Part shown: in pieces, positions 18,657 to 28,135 of the stretch
How the letters are laid out: the number at the start of each line of letters is the position of its first letter
Position numbering within the stretch: the stretch's first letter is position 1
DNA from: Endozoicomonas gorgoniicola
Lineage (GTDB): Bacteria > Pseudomonadota > Gammaproteobacteria > Pseudomonadales > Endozoicomonadaceae
Direction: 5' to 3'
DNA: 64,000 nt
Assembly: GCF_025562715.2 (NCBI RefSeq)
Contig: NZ_JAPFCC010000001.1
Span: 3,056,501 to 3,120,500, forward strand
Translations under genes and position numbers: made by a program
Notes under the pieces: model-generated
Databases searched by the model: none
What the model was told of the DNA's origin: nothing
The model's input: the letters and a program-made list of their open reading frames with translations, nothing else

Positions 18657-20590
18657 GTACGCCCGGCATGGGCATGAACTTATGGGGTGAAAGTCCCCTG
18701 TGGGTAAACCAGCATCGGATCTGGAGCCGAATAAGCCCACCGATGATAACCACTAGCTTAAGGCAAGTGCAATCTCACGAGGGGTTGTGCGGAGGCAGTC
18801 TGACTGCAAAAGTGCGAGCCGACGGACAGAAATCGTATACAAGGCCGAGTCTCGTGGGCGAGTGAGCCAAGGATCACAAAGCCCTCTGGTTTGAGAGATA
18901 CGGTAAATGCGGCGGTTGTGTACTGAAAGTTCATGCTCTTATCCGGGGAGGTCTGTTCAACATGCGATTGGTCAATCCCAGTTCTCAGCCACTGGTTACA
19001 ACAGGCTCGGCGGACAGGGTTCATCACCCTGTTCGAGCAAACCCGATGACCACCAATAGCGCCTGCAGAAGTAATTCTGTGTGGTGATTGAACAGAAGTC
19101 AGCAGACGTCATAGTAGTTGTTCGACAGAAGTCGTTAATCCGATTGGAAGTCGTCAACGAAGGACTGAACACCGACGAAAAGAGGAGACTGATTCCCTCA
19201 ACACAGTGCAGCCGTCCGGCGACTCACTGGAGTTGGCGAAAGAATCTTTAACCAGCTTTGAACCACGATCTACTGAGTTGCGCACTGGAACCTGCCAATT
19301 TGCTGAAAGCATGGAAACAAGTCAGAAGTAACAAAGGGGCTCCCGGAATAGATGGGATCACCATTAAAGCCTATCCTGACTTTGCCCGTCAGCACTGGCC
19401 TTCAGCGCGCCAAGCCTTACTCAATGGGACTTACAGACCATCTCCCGTCCTTCGGGCTGTTATAGAAAAGCCCGATGGTGGAGAACGGTTGCTGGGCATC
19501 CCGACAGTCATGGATCGAGTGATACAACAGGCCATTGTGCAGGTATTATCACCCATCTTTGATCCTGACTTCTCTCCCAGCAGCTTCGGTTACAGACCGG
19601 GAAGGTCTGCACAAGACGCTGTACAACAGGTTAATCGATACATTAAGCAGGGGCTGCATCAGGCGGTTGATGTTGATCTGAGTAAATTCTTTGATACGGT
19701 CAGCCATGATGTTCTTATGTCGAGAGTCTCTCGAAAGATTCACGACAAGCGTCTGTTGAAGCTGATTGGCCGCTACCTTCGTGCTGGCGTCATGGTTGAT
19801 GGGCAATGCTACCCAACCCGGGTAGGTATGCCACAAGGCGGTCCACTTTCACCGCTGCTGTCGAATGTCCTTCTCGATGACCTGGACAAGGAACTGGAGT
19901 ACCGGGGGCATTGCTTCGCACGCTACTGCGATGACTTTGTGATCCTCGTTGGCAGCCAGCGAGCCGGGGAGCGAGTGATGGAAAGCATCACACGTTACCT
20001 TGAGCGCAAGCTGAAACTGAGGATAAACCCGACAAAGAGCAAGGTGGTGAAAGCTACCGAAGCTGAGTTCCTGAGTTTTACCTTCACAGGGAAGCGAATC
20101 CGCTGGTCGGAGAAGAGTCTGAACCGCTTCAGGCGAAAAATCCTGAAACTCACCAGCCGAAGCTGGGGAGTATCGATGGAATATCGCTTGAAGAAGCTGG
20201 CCGAATATATCCGGGGCTGGATGGGTTATTTCAGGATAACCGAATATTACAGTCCTATACCGCGACTGGATCAATGGATACGTCGGCGGATTCGCTGTTG
20301 TTTTATCAAACAATGGCGAAAGCCGAAAACCCGTTACAGAAATTTGATCAGGTTAGGTGTTGATCACATCAAGGCCGCCTCGATTGCAGCCAGTAGCAAA
20401 GGGTATTACCGGCTAAGCAAAACCTATGCGGCACAGTTAGCATTAAACGACAGTTTTCTCAGTAAACTCGGGCTTGTTTCCCTGAAAGACTTGTGGATCA
20501 GGTTTCACCACCCTCGGTGAATCGCCCGGTGCGGACCCGCACGCCGGTGTGATGTGGGGGCTGGAGGTTAGAGACCTCCGGCTACCCGAT
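18657..20590 (+). mobile_element. Group IIC-attC intron, copy 1
   Basis: 1934 bp. Begins GTACGCCCGGC and ends CTACCCGAT, inserted at TTG|TTA of the attC R'' box, opposite to the cassette direction, as known for IIC-attC introns. After the RT stop come a domain V-like hairpin (CCCGGTGCGGACCCGCACGC region, ~20524-20546) and a domain VI-like stem GGCTGGAGG/CCTCCGGCT (~20560-20584). ~600 nt precede the ORF (domains I-IV). This is the only intron on the plus strand. Confidence 0.92.
19258..20520 (+). CDS. Group II intron reverse transcriptase/maturase
   Basis: 420 residues from TTG at 19258. RT blocks: GAPGIDGITI, PVLRAVIEKPDGGERLLGIP, VDVDLSKFFDTVSHDVL, GMPQGGPLSPLLSNVLLDDL and the active site FARYCDDFVIL, followed by the maturase/thumb region (SWGVSMEYRLKKLAEYIRGW). 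No C-terminal DNA-binding/endonuclease domain, typical of class C introns. Protein identical to copies 2, 3 and 6. Confidence 0.92.
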   Translation: MNHDLLSCALEPANLLKAWKQVRSNKGAPGIDGITIKAYPDFARQHWPSARQALLNGTYRPSPVLRAVIEKPDGGERLLGIPTVMDRVIQQAIVQVLSPIFDPDFSPSSFGYRPGRSAQDAVQQVNRYIKQGLHQAVDVDLSKFFDTVSHDVLMSRVSRKIHDKRLLKLIGRYLRAGVMVDGQCYPTRVGMPQGGPLSPLLSNVLLDDLDKELEYRGHCFARYCDDFVILVGSQRAGERVMESITRYLERKLKLRINPTKSKVVKATEAEFLSFTFTGKRIRWSEKSLNRFRRKILKLTSRSWGVSMEYRLKKLAEYIRGWMGYFRITEYYSPIPRLDQWIRRRIRCCFIKQWRKPKTRYRNLIRLGVDHIKAASIAASSKGYYRLSKTYAAQLALNDSFLSKLGLVSLKDLWIRFHHPR

Positions 20591-20621
20591 TTATGCGACG
20601 ACCGACATAAGGAATGAATTT

Positions 20622-20858
20622 ATGGGCGACATGGCAGAAGATTTCAAGCTCCTAAAGAAACTTAACAAAGAGCGCAAACAACGAAACCTTGAGAATGCCA
20701 GCAAAGAAGGTTGGCATTTGCACACTGAGTATCACTGGTCAAGAACACTGAATGGAAAACGCCTGGACTACTGGCCTTCCAGAAATAAATTTATGTATGA
20801 AGGCAAAGTAATGGTCGGTGACGTGGAAGGGTTTATCAGAAACCGAGAAGGCGCATAA
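20622..20858 (+). CDS. Small phage/cassette-type protein, unknown
   Basis: 78 residues; ATG at 20622 preceded by AAGGA. A lysine-rich helix (FKLLKKLNKERKQRNLENA) precedes HTEYHWSRTLNGKRLDYWP and FMYEGKVMVGDVEGFI. I recall similar small proteins in phages and integron cassettes, all without assigned function. Runs against the cassette direction; its TAA stop lies within the R' box of attC 12. Confidence 0.65.
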   Translation: MGDMAEDFKLLKKLNKERKQRNLENASKEGWHLHTEYHWSRTLNGKRLDYWPSRNKFMYEGKVMVGDVEGFIRNREGA

Positions 20859-20929
20859 CGCCTGGTTCAGCCGCGTGCCGAAGGCACGTCGGGTGAGCGA
20901 AGCGAACGAACTACAACCATTTGTTATGC
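20853..20929 (-). other. attC site 12
   Basis: Long form attC, R'' GCATAAC, R' GTTATGC after CCAGGC. Confidence 0.87.
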
Positions 20930-21387
20930 GGATTTGCTTTACTCGGATTCTGTTGCTGGGCAAGAACTTTGCCACCGTTGCGAAACCTGTTGAGATTTTC
21001 TCGGAACCTGCCAACAGCACTGAAACAGAAAATTCATTACTGGCGTTGCACGAACACAGATCTTGCTTGCCAGCCGGGCACAGACTAACGCCAACAAGGC
21101 GCACAGAAACCATGTGCTGCCATGCCAAGCGGTAAGCACTCGGAAGCTGCGGCCAGCTTGTTTGAGCTTTGCCAAACATTCTGAACTCCGGGCTGGCGTG
21201 CCTCCCTGCCGCTACCGGGCACGAAACCATCTTGGCAGCGGGGAAGAGAACTGAACTTTCTGCTGGCATTGCACGACACTGATTATTGGTTGGCACAGAG
21301 TCAATTCGCCAGCTTGGGAAAGGCTCGCAAACCCAAATTCTCAACAAATCTGAAGTTTACGACAGAAATCATATGTTGAGTTTATCC
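20930..21387 (-). other. Coding-poor cassette, related to family B
   Basis: About 460 bp without a credible gene. Contains the GGCGTTGCACGA-type element also seen in family B cassettes and several locally repeated palindromic stretches (CTTGCCAGCCGGGCAC, GCTACCGGGCACG). A long sense-strand frame crosses it but initiates in the neighbouring sequence and reads through attC 12, so I do not call it. Confidence 0.45.
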
Positions 21388-21470
21388 GCATAACGCCTGG
21401 TTCAGCCGCGTGCCGAAGGCACGTCGGGTGAGCGAAGCGAACGAACTGCAACTGCAACCATTTGTTAGGT
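21388..21470 (-). other. attC site 13
   Basis: Long form attC with a 6-nt duplication (ACTGCA twice, near 21446-21457), making it 83 bp. R'' ACCTAAC, R' GTTATGC. Confidence 0.85.
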
Positions 21471-22076
21471 GCTTTGCACGCCTCTGATTAGAAGAATTGC
21501 TATTGATAGCATTACTATCCCAATAATAAATTCTAGGATTTTCCATGCAAATGGATTACTGAAAATTGGAGCAAGAACTTTTGCTCCATAACCTAAAATA
21601 AAAAAGAAAATGAATGATGCTGTAATAGCACCTAGGCCAAAAACAAACTCATATGGCTGATACTGACTTGATATAGAACCTAAAAGAATAACTGTGTCAA
21701 GATATACATGAGGGTTTAACCATGTAAATGCTAGACATATAATTACTGTTTTAGATAGTGATTTATTTGATGAACCTTCTGGTTTTAAATAGTGATTTTC
21801 ACTCAATGCTGATTTAAAACTGATGAGAGAATAAATAAACAAAAAGGATGCCCCGCCATAGCGAGCAATAATTTCTATTGATGGAATCTCTTTAACAATC
21901 ACTCCAAACCCGGTAACACCTAATGCAATTAAAATGGCATCAGAAATAGAACAGATTAAACACACGAAAAATAAATAATGATTTTTTATACCTTGTTTAA
22001 GGACAAAAGCATTTTGAGAGCCTATTGCGAGAATTAAAGATAATCCAAGTGAAAAACCAGAAAAGAAAGTAAGCAT
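21465..22076 (-). CDS. LysE/ArgO family amino-acid exporter
   Basis: 203 residues. Begins with GFSLGLSLILAIGSQNAFVLK, the hallmark of ArgO/LysE exporters, and has FTWLNPHVYLDTVILLGSIS in the middle, the conserved NPHVYLDT motif. Six predicted membrane segments. Likely exports basic amino acids from the cytoplasm. Sense orientation; the TAA stop is inside the R'' box of attC 13. No dedicated LysG/ArgP regulator is in the cassette. ATG start at 22076; I see no strong Shine-Dalgarno. Confidence 0.88.
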   Translation of the reverse strand: MLTFFSGFSLGLSLILAIGSQNAFVLKQGIKNHYLFFVCLICSISDAILIALGVTGFGVIVKEIPSIEIIARYGGASFLFIYSLISFKSALSENHYLKPEGSSNKSLSKTVIICLAFTWLNPHVYLDTVILLGSISSQYQPYEFVFGLGAITASFIFFFILGYGAKVLAPIFSNPFAWKILEFIIGIVMLSIAILLIRGVQST

Positions 22077-22195
22077 TAATTTTTCTTCTTGTTATTAAAA
22101 TGACGATTTCGTTTAAGCACCTAACGCCTGGTTAAGCCGCGTGCCGAAGGCACGTCGGGTGGAGGGCGAAGCCCGGAACGAACTTGAACCATTTG

Positions 22196-23382
22196 TATGG
22201 ATAATGATTAACGAAACAGGGTAATGTGAGACCCAAGCTTTAGCAGCAACTAAAGCCTTCTTATACAGCAGTTCGATGGAACTTTGGCTCCTCAGTTGAG
22301 AGACCGGTAACAAGTAAGAACGCTGCATAAGACTCCAAGCATCAAGTTCGGATAGTCAGAGGGGCCTCGAGCCCGAATTAGCAAGGCAGAACCAGCTTAT
22401 GATGAATAACAAAAATAATCAAAATCCAGTTACTGTGGGAGTCGATACAGGCAAGTCTCAACTGGACATATACATACGCCCTCTGGACATCTATTTCTCC
22501 GTCAGCAATGATGAAAAAGGTGTTCAGGAAGCCATCAAACAAATCAAAAAACATAAACCTGAACGGATTGTAATCGAAGCAACAGGTAGGCTTGAACACC
22601 TTTTCATTATGAGCTGTTCAAAAGCGAAGCTCCCTCTTCGTTGTTGCCAACCCTGCCCACATTAAAAAATTTGCGGGTGCCATTGGACGGTTGGCAAAAA
22701 CAGACAAACTGGATGCACAGCTCATCGCTCATTATGGTGAAGCGATAAAGCCAGCACTATCTGAACTGAAGCCCGAGGCTCTGCAGCAGATGAGCGATTT
22801 GCTAGCTCGTAGAAGGCAGCTGATCGAGATGCAGACGATGGAGAAGAATCGTCGGCAGATCATGCCCAAAAAAGTCAGCCGCCTCATAACTCCAGTGTTA
22901 ACGGTACTGGGAAAGCAGATTGAAAAAGTAGATCAAATGCTGCTGAAACTGATTGCAGACTGTCCTGAATACCAGTCGAAATTCGACATCATCCACAGTG
23001 TTCCTGGCATTGGGAAAGTAGTTACATTCAGCCTACTCAGTGACATGCCAGAGCTAGGTTATTTGACGAACAAACAAGCTGCAGCACTGATCGGAGTAGC
23101 ACCGATAAACAGAGAGAGTGGAGCCTATCAGGGGCAACGCAAAATCAAAGGTGGCCGCCACAAAATTCGTACCGTTATGTTTATGGCTATGATGTCTGCA
23201 ATCCAGTGTAACCCTGTTTTTAAGTCGACCTATGAACGACTACTGAGTACAGGAAAAGCAAAGAAAACAGCTCTCATCGCCTGTGTGAGAAAGATGATTG
23301 TTATCGTGAATTCTATGGTCAGGGATGGGGCTCAATGGAACCCCAATATTGCTGGATAAAATGTAGTTGACACCATAGTCAC
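22196..23382 (+). mobile_element. IS110-type attC-targeting element, copy 2 (defective)
   Basis: 1187 bp, one base longer than copies 1 and 3 because of an insertion in the transposase gene. Same target point (ATTTG | TTGTTATG). Confidence 0.85.
22399..23359 (+). pseudogene. IS110-family transposase, frameshifted
   Basis: Frame breaks near 22632-22637 (AAGCTCCCTCTTCG versus AAGCTCCCCTTCG in the intact copies), leaving an 88-codon N-terminal piece; the C-terminal two thirds continue in another frame to 23359. RuvC-like D and E residues are separated from the rest, so it is presumably inactive, though it could be mobilised in trans by copies 1 or 3. Confidence 0.88.
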
Positions 23383-23385
23383 TTG

Positions 23386-23685
23386 TTATGTTGCAGCTTG
23401 TGGCACAAAGCTGATTTTTACCTTGTAACCAATCGCCTTTGCATAATCTTCGATTGTGGAAAGCTTGGGAGATGTTCTTGAATTAACATTCTCTAAGCGA
23501 GAAATATTACTTTTCTGAGTATGCAAAATCTCCGCTAACTCTTCTTGGGTTAAACCTGCTTCCTTGCGGAGAGCTATAAGCTGCTTACGCAACTCGTAGG
23601 CGAGTTCCAGTTCCTCATATTCAGCTCTTACTTCTGGGTCTTTAAGAGCTTTTTTCTTGAAATCAGAAAATGTTGGTCTTGTCAT
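23386..23685 (-). CDS. XRE-family antitoxin
   Basis: 99 residues. HTH at ~33-58 (RKEAGLTQEELAEILHTQKS then NISRLE) with C-terminal strand-forming IGYKVKISFVP, as in HigA-type antitoxins. Overlaps the toxin gene by 4 nt (23682-23685), so the two are translationally coupled. Sense orientation; TAA stop lies in the R'' box of attC 14. Confidence 0.88.
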   Translation of the reverse strand: MTRPTFSDFKKKALKDPEVRAEYEELELAYELRKQLIALRKEAGLTQEELAEILHTQKSNISRLENVNSRTSPKLSTIEDYAKAIGYKVKISFVPQAAT

Positions 23686-24005
23686 TTTTTGACCTCCTTC
23701 ATTCGCTTTCTGGCAAGCTCCAGCTCTTTTTTGGGCGTTTTCTGAGTCTTTTTGATGAAGGAGTTAAGAACAATAACTTCTTGTCCCTTAACATGACAGA
23801 ACAGAGAACGACCAATACCTTCTTTGCCTTTTGCTCTAATCTCGAAGAGACCATCACCCATTGGAGCTGTATATGGCTTGCCGAGAGCAGGACCAAATTC
23901 TTCAATCATTTCAGCTATATGGATGAAGTTAGCCAAGATTCCCGTAGGAAACCCCAGAGTCTCTTCCTCTACTTTCTTGCTGTAAAACGTGATACGCCAC
24001 TTCAT
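23682..24005 (-). CDS. RelE-superfamily toxin (phage-derived Gp49-like/HigB)
   Basis: 107 residues. ILANFIHIAEMIEEFGPALG, followed by GDGLFEIRAKGKEGIGRSLF and IVLNSFIKKTQKTPKKELEL: the order and wording of Gp49-like/HigB toxins (DGLWELR...R..F....I.LLH.F.KK.QKTP). Predicted mRNA interferase. Upstream gene of a toxin-first pair. Confidence 0.9.
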   Translation of the reverse strand: MKWRITFYSKKVEEETLGFPTGILANFIHIAEMIEEFGPALGKPYTAPMGDGLFEIRAKGKEGIGRSLFCHVKGQEVIVLNSFIKKTQKTPKKELELARKRMKEVKK

Positions 24006-24013
24006 ACAGAAAG

Positions 24014-24031
24014 GTTATCATATTTGATAAC
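24014..24031. promoter_or_regulatory. Palindromic operator of the second toxin-antitoxin pair
   Basis: GTTATCA-TATT-TGATAAC, 7-bp perfect arms with a 4-nt spacer, 9 bp upstream of the toxin start. Likely bound by the XRE antitoxin. Confidence 0.6.
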
Positions 24032-24157
24032 TCTTGCAAGAAATAGTTCCCTGAGATTTATGAGGGATTGGCTGCTGCAACATAACGCCTGGTTAAGCCG
24101 CGTGCCGAAGGCACGTCGGGCGGAGGGGCGAAGCCCCGGAGCAAACTTGAACCATTG

Positions 24158-25343
24158 TATGGATAATGATTAACGAAACAGGGTAATGTGAGACCCAAGC
24201 TTTAGCAGCAACTAAAGCCTTCTTATACAGCAGTTCGATGGAACTTTGGCTCCTCAGTTGAGAGGCCGGTAACAAGTAAGAACGCTGCATAAGACTCCAA
24301 GCATCAAGTTCGGATAGTCAGAGGAGCCTCGAGCCCGAATTAGCAAGGCAGAACCAGCTTATGATGAATAACAAAAATAATCAAAATCCAGTTACCGTGG
24401 GAGTCGATACAGGCAAGTCTCAACTGGACATATACATACGTCCTCTGGACATCTATTTCTCCGTCAGCAATGATGAAAAAGGTGTTCAGGAAGCCATCAA
24501 ACAAATCAAAAAACATAAACCTGAACGGATTGTAATCGAAGCAACAGGTAGGCTTGAACACCTTTTCATTATGAGCTGTTCAAAAGCGAAGCTCCCCTTC
24601 GTTGTTGCCAACCCTGCCCACATTAAAAAATTTGCGGGTGCCATTGGACGGTTGGCAAAAACAGACAAACTGGATGCACAGCTCATCGCTCATTATGGTG
24701 AAGCGATAAAGCCAGCACTATCTGAACTGAAGCCTGAGGCTCTGCAGCAGATGAGTGATTTGCTTGCTCGTAGAAGGCAGCTAATCGAGATGCAGACGAT
24801 GGAGAAGAATCGTCGGCAGGTCATGCCCAAAAAAGTCAGCCGCCTCATAACTCCAGTGTTAACGGTACTGGGAAAGCAGATTGAGAAAGTAGATCAAATG
24901 CTGCTGAAACTGATTGCAGTCTGTCCTGAATACCAGTCGAAATTCGACATCATCCACAGTGTTCCTGGCATTGGGAAAGTAGTTACATTCAGCCTACTCA
25001 GTGACATGCCAGAACTAGGTTATTTGACGAACAAACAAGCTGCAGCACTGATCGGAGTAGCACCGATAAACAGAGAGAGTGGAGCCTATCAGGGGCAACG
25101 CAAAATCAAAGGTGGCCGCCACAAAATTCGTACCGTTATGTTCATGGCTATGATGTCTGCAATCCAGTGTAACCCTGTTTTTAAGTCGACCTATGAACGA
25201 CTACTGAGTACAGGAAAAGCAAAGAAAACAGCTCTCATCGCCTGTGTGAGAAAGATGATTGTTATCGTGAATTCTATGGTCAGGGATGGGGCTCAGTGGA
25301 ACCCCAATATTGCTGGATAAAATGTAGTTGACACCATAGTCAC
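24158..25343 (+). mobile_element. IS110-type attC-targeting element, copy 3
   Basis: 1186 bp, nearly identical to copy 1, same target position and orientation relative to attC. Confidence 0.86.
24361..25320 (+). CDS. IS110-family DEDD transposase/recombinase
   Basis: 319 residues, intact; two residue differences from copy 1 (A to V in the segment RIVIEATG, I to V in RRQVMPK). Same DEDD and serine motifs. Confidence 0.9.
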   Translation: MMNNKNNQNPVTVGVDTGKSQLDIYIRPLDIYFSVSNDEKGVQEAIKQIKKHKPERIVIEATGRLEHLFIMSCSKAKLPFVVANPAHIKKFAGAIGRLAKTDKLDAQLIAHYGEAIKPALSELKPEALQQMSDLLARRRQLIEMQTMEKNRRQVMPKKVSRLITPVLTVLGKQIEKVDQMLLKLIAVCPEYQSKFDIIHSVPGIGKVVTFSLLSDMPELGYLTNKQAAALIGVAPINRESGAYQGQRKIKGGRHKIRTVMFMAMMSAIQCNPVFKSTYERLLSTGKAKKTALIACVRKMIVIVNSMVRDGAQWNPNIAG

Positions 25344-25352
25344 TTGTTAGGT

Positions 25353-25714
25353 GCCCTTGCAACTCCATTGTTGTTTATTGGCACCCAACTTGAAACAACT
25401 CCTCTTGCCGTTTGCTGCGGACTCACCGCTATAAACTGCTGAGTAAGGCAGAGGAGTTGAATTTAAACTCTGAGACAAAAAAGTATAGAGCTTTTTGAAG
25501 CTCAACCGTGGAACCGATCCCAAAACCATCAAGTTAACATGAGCCCACTATCAGCATTTGCTGAGAAGGTACCAAGTTAATACTGCCGTAACCCGTTTCT
25601 TTAAATGAGAACCAAAACTTACTCGCCAGAAACACTGAAGTTTCACCAAGCCTGAGGGAGATTCATTCGTCCCAAGGTGCCCCGAAACCAAAAGGCTGAA
25701 AGTTTGAAATAACT
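25353..25714 (-). other. Coding-poor cassette, family A, truncated copy 2
   Basis: Matches 5614-5975 closely, then is cut at 25714 by the IS66 element, which has no target duplication here; the remaining ~160 bp of the cassette are missing from this locus. Confidence 0.7.
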
Positions 25715-25742
25715 GTAAGCGGTTGGGGAACTCCATCTACCC

Positions 25743-27296
25743 CTATTTCCACCAATCCGCTATTTTTAAATCATCCTGTGTGAGCTTCATAGGCAACAGG
25801 TGTTCGACACTGCTGCCTTTGGATAGCTGAGGTAATTTAGACAGTACGTAGCGGAACCATGCATAAGGCTCCAGACCGTTGGCTTTGGCCGTTTCGATCA
25901 GGCTGTACAACACTGCGCTGGCTTTGGCTCCATCTACGCATTGGGCGAAGAGCCAGTTTTTGCGACCGATCACAAAGGGTTTTATCGCTCGCTCTGCGGC
26001 ATTGTTGTCAATGTCCAGCAGTCCGCTATCAAGATAGCGCATCAGATAAGGCCACTGATTTTGCGCATAAGTAATGGCTTTGCCCAGCTTGTTTTTCGGG
26101 GCTATTTTCGGTTGCTGCCTGTCCAGCCATTTTTTCAGCTTATCCATAACCGGTCGGCTTTCCGATTGCCGGATCTGGAACCGTTCTTCAACGGATTTGT
26201 CTTTGATCCTTCGCTCTATGGCGTAGAGCGTCTGGATCATGTTCAGCACCTGGGCCGGTTTGCTGATTTTAGTTTGTGGCCCACCCTTCTTTTTGGGGAT
26301 GGCGTCCAGGGCTTCCTTGAATTTTCTGCGGGCGTGCGCCAGGCAGCCAACCAACTCAATCTCTGGCTGCTTGCTACTCAGGGTTTTATAGGCAGGCAAG
26401 CCGTCACACTGTAAATAGCCGCTAAAACCCGACAAAAATGCCTGTGGTCGTCCGTGATCCCGACCTGACTGGTAGTTGTACAACACAACGGGAGAGCCCA
26501 GCTGTCCTGTCGTACGATACAGCCACATGTAGGACTTGTTTTGCGGTGTACGATCAGGTTCGTTCAATACCTGTAGTGGTGTTTCATCCGTCTGGATGCA
26601 TGGCTGCTTAACCAGCATCTTCTGTAAAGTGTCGTACAGTGGCTGAAGTAAAACCGACACCCTGATCATCCATTCAGCCATTGACGCACGACGGATCTCT
26701 ACGCCCATGCGCTTGAGGATAAATTCCTGACGGTACAGTGGCAGGGCGTCGCAGTATTTGCTGGTGATAATCCAGGCCAGCAAGCCGGGGGTGGCAATAC
26801 TCTTGGGAATAGGCAGCTTCGGCATCGGCGCTGTCTTAACGCCAGACTCGCACTCGCAGCGATACTTTAACCGCTGAAATTCAATGACTTTAACCTGGGC
26901 CGGAACAATATCCAGTTTGCAGCTGCTTTCGTGACCAAACGCCTGAAGCTCTTTGCCGCAGCAGTCGCATTGTTTTTCTTCTTCGGAGACATCCAGTGTT
27001 ACAACATCACGGGGCAGGTCTTCAGATAATGTTTTTCTGACAGGCTTTTTCCGCTGGTGAGCTTCAATGGTCTGGGTTTCAGGCTCTTGCTCTTCTTCAG
27101 TGGCCTCTTCAGCCAGTTCTTCCGCTTCATTAAAGAGCTGTCCCTGATCTTCAAAACGCTCACTGGAAGAGCCAAATTTCTTATGCTGATATAACCGGAA
27201 CTGTTCTTCATACCACGCCAGTTTCGTCTTCAGCTGGATAATTTCCAACTGAAGCGATTCAAAGGTCGGGCTGTCTGGCGTAGTGATCGTATTCAT
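25743..27296 (-). CDS. tnpC: IS66 transposase TnpC
   Basis: 517 residues, intact. Differs from the copy at 8414 by a few substitutions (GQLF for GLLF, IQTDETPLQV for IQADETPLQV, EIELVG for EIKLVG). Confidence 0.92.
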   Translation of the reverse strand: MNTITTPDSPTFESLQLEIIQLKTKLAWYEEQFRLYQHKKFGSSSERFEDQGQLFNEAEELAEEATEEEQEPETQTIEAHQRKKPVRKTLSEDLPRDVVTLDVSEEEKQCDCCGKELQAFGHESSCKLDIVPAQVKVIEFQRLKYRCECESGVKTAPMPKLPIPKSIATPGLLAWIITSKYCDALPLYRQEFILKRMGVEIRRASMAEWMIRVSVLLQPLYDTLQKMLVKQPCIQTDETPLQVLNEPDRTPQNKSYMWLYRTTGQLGSPVVLYNYQSGRDHGRPQAFLSGFSGYLQCDGLPAYKTLSSKQPEIELVGCLAHARRKFKEALDAIPKKKGGPQTKISKPAQVLNMIQTLYAIERRIKDKSVEERFQIRQSESRPVMDKLKKWLDRQQPKIAPKNKLGKAITYAQNQWPYLMRYLDSGLLDIDNNAAERAIKPFVIGRKNWLFAQCVDGAKASAVLYSLIETAKANGLEPYAWFRYVLSKLPQLSKGSSVEHLLPMKLTQDDLKIADWWK

Positions 27297-27352
27297 GCCG
27301 TTTATTATCCGACAAGCGCCCTGTAGTTTGCATTGAAGCAGGTCATGGTAAT

Positions 27353-27712
27353 TTAAGCGGCAGGCTGGTAGTGCAGAGGTTGATGGGCTTTTTTCTGCTC
27401 TACCGGCAACCCGTCCAGAAGCCAGTTTAATTCACGGCGGGTTAATGCGATGGCCTGATCCGGAGCACCCTGACGAGGCCAGTTAAAACAGCCCTTTTCC
27501 AGGCGGCGATAGTAGAGCCAGAAGCCGTTGGTTTGCCAGTGCAGAATCTTGAGCTTATTGCGCCCCCGGTTGCAGAAGACAAACAGGCTTTCGGAAAATG
27601 GATCCAGTTCCAGCACTTCACTGACGATGAGGGACAGGCCGTCAATGGACTTGCGCATATCCGTCACGCCGGGTACCAGGTAAACGCTGAGAGATGAGGA
27701 TGCACCAATCAT
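27353..27712 (-). CDS. tnpB: IS66 Orf2 protein TnpB
   Basis: 119 residues, identical in protein sequence to copy 1 despite several silent changes. Overlaps tnpA by 4 nt. Confidence 0.92.
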   Translation of the reverse strand: MIGASSSLSVYLVPGVTDMRKSIDGLSLIVSEVLELDPFSESLFVFCNRGRNKLKILHWQTNGFWLYYRRLEKGCFNWPRQGAPDQAIALTRRELNWLLDGLPVEQKKAHQPLHYQPAA

Positions 27713-28056
27713 GCGACCTCCAGAAGGTTGAGAACCTGCTTTAAAGCACCCGGGTCAAACCCGGCGGCCAGCTCAACCCGGAAGCCCCCGGGGCTGATAA
27801 GGGAGATACCTGTTTCGGTTGTTTCTGCGGGTGTCTGTTTTTTGCTGACTGGTTCTTCTGCAATAGAAACAGGAATCAGGGGTTGTGAATCCTGAACTGG
27901 CTCAATGACAGCCTGGTTGAAGTGACGTCGCTTGTGATAGCCGAACGTTTTGACCGAAAGCTGATGCTTCCGGGCGTATTCCGTCTGGGACAGGCCGCTT
28001 TTATTCCAGGCGTGGATGTGGTTTTTCCAGAAATCGTTGGTGCGATAGGTTGTCAT
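27709..28056 (-). CDS. tnpA: IS66 Orf1 protein TnpA
   Basis: 115 residues, HTH protein, differs from copy 1 only near the C-terminus (GGFRVELAAGFDPGALKQ). Confidence 0.9.
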   Translation of the reverse strand: MTTYRTNDFWKNHIHAWNKSGLSQTEYARKHQLSVKTFGYHKRRHFNQAVIEPVQDSQPLIPVSIAEEPVSKKQTPAETTETGISLISPGGFRVELAAGFDPGALKQVLNLLEVA

Positions 28057-28135
28057 GACTGCTTCCTACAGTTTGGAAGCATTAGTGTTCAGGATTTTAA
28101 AGCAGTCTGGTAGATGGAGTTAGCCTGACGCTTAC

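Larger units (their letters stand above)
18604..20596 (-). other. attC site 11, interrupted by group II intron 1
   Basis: 18604-18656 plus TTATGC at 20591-20596. Rejoining gives AAATTG+TTATGC, the R'' end of a short-form attC. Confidence 0.87.
22119..23391 (-). other. attC site 14, interrupted by an IS110-type element
   Basis: 22119-22195 plus R'' at 23385-23391. Variant long form with GGGCTTCGCCC hairpin. Confidence 0.84.
24080..25352 (-). other. attC site 15, interrupted by an IS110-type element
   Basis: 24080-24157 plus R'' at 25346-25352 (GTTAGGT). Variant long form with GGGGCTTCGCCCC hairpin; one T is missing before the insertion point (CCATTG rather than CCATTTG). Confidence 0.84.
25715..28135 (-). 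mobile_element. IS66-family element, three-gene type, copy 2
   Basis: 2421 bp, same as 8386-10806. Flanks differ (AAATAACT on the left, GTGATTAT on the right): no 8-bp duplication, unlike copy 1. It lies exactly where the attC orientation changes. Confidence 0.92.

Noticed and set aside
20739..21347. 202-codon minus-strand ORF in the coding-poor cassette
   Set aside because: Reads through attC 12 and over the 20622 gene; no family, unusual Ser/Cys composition.
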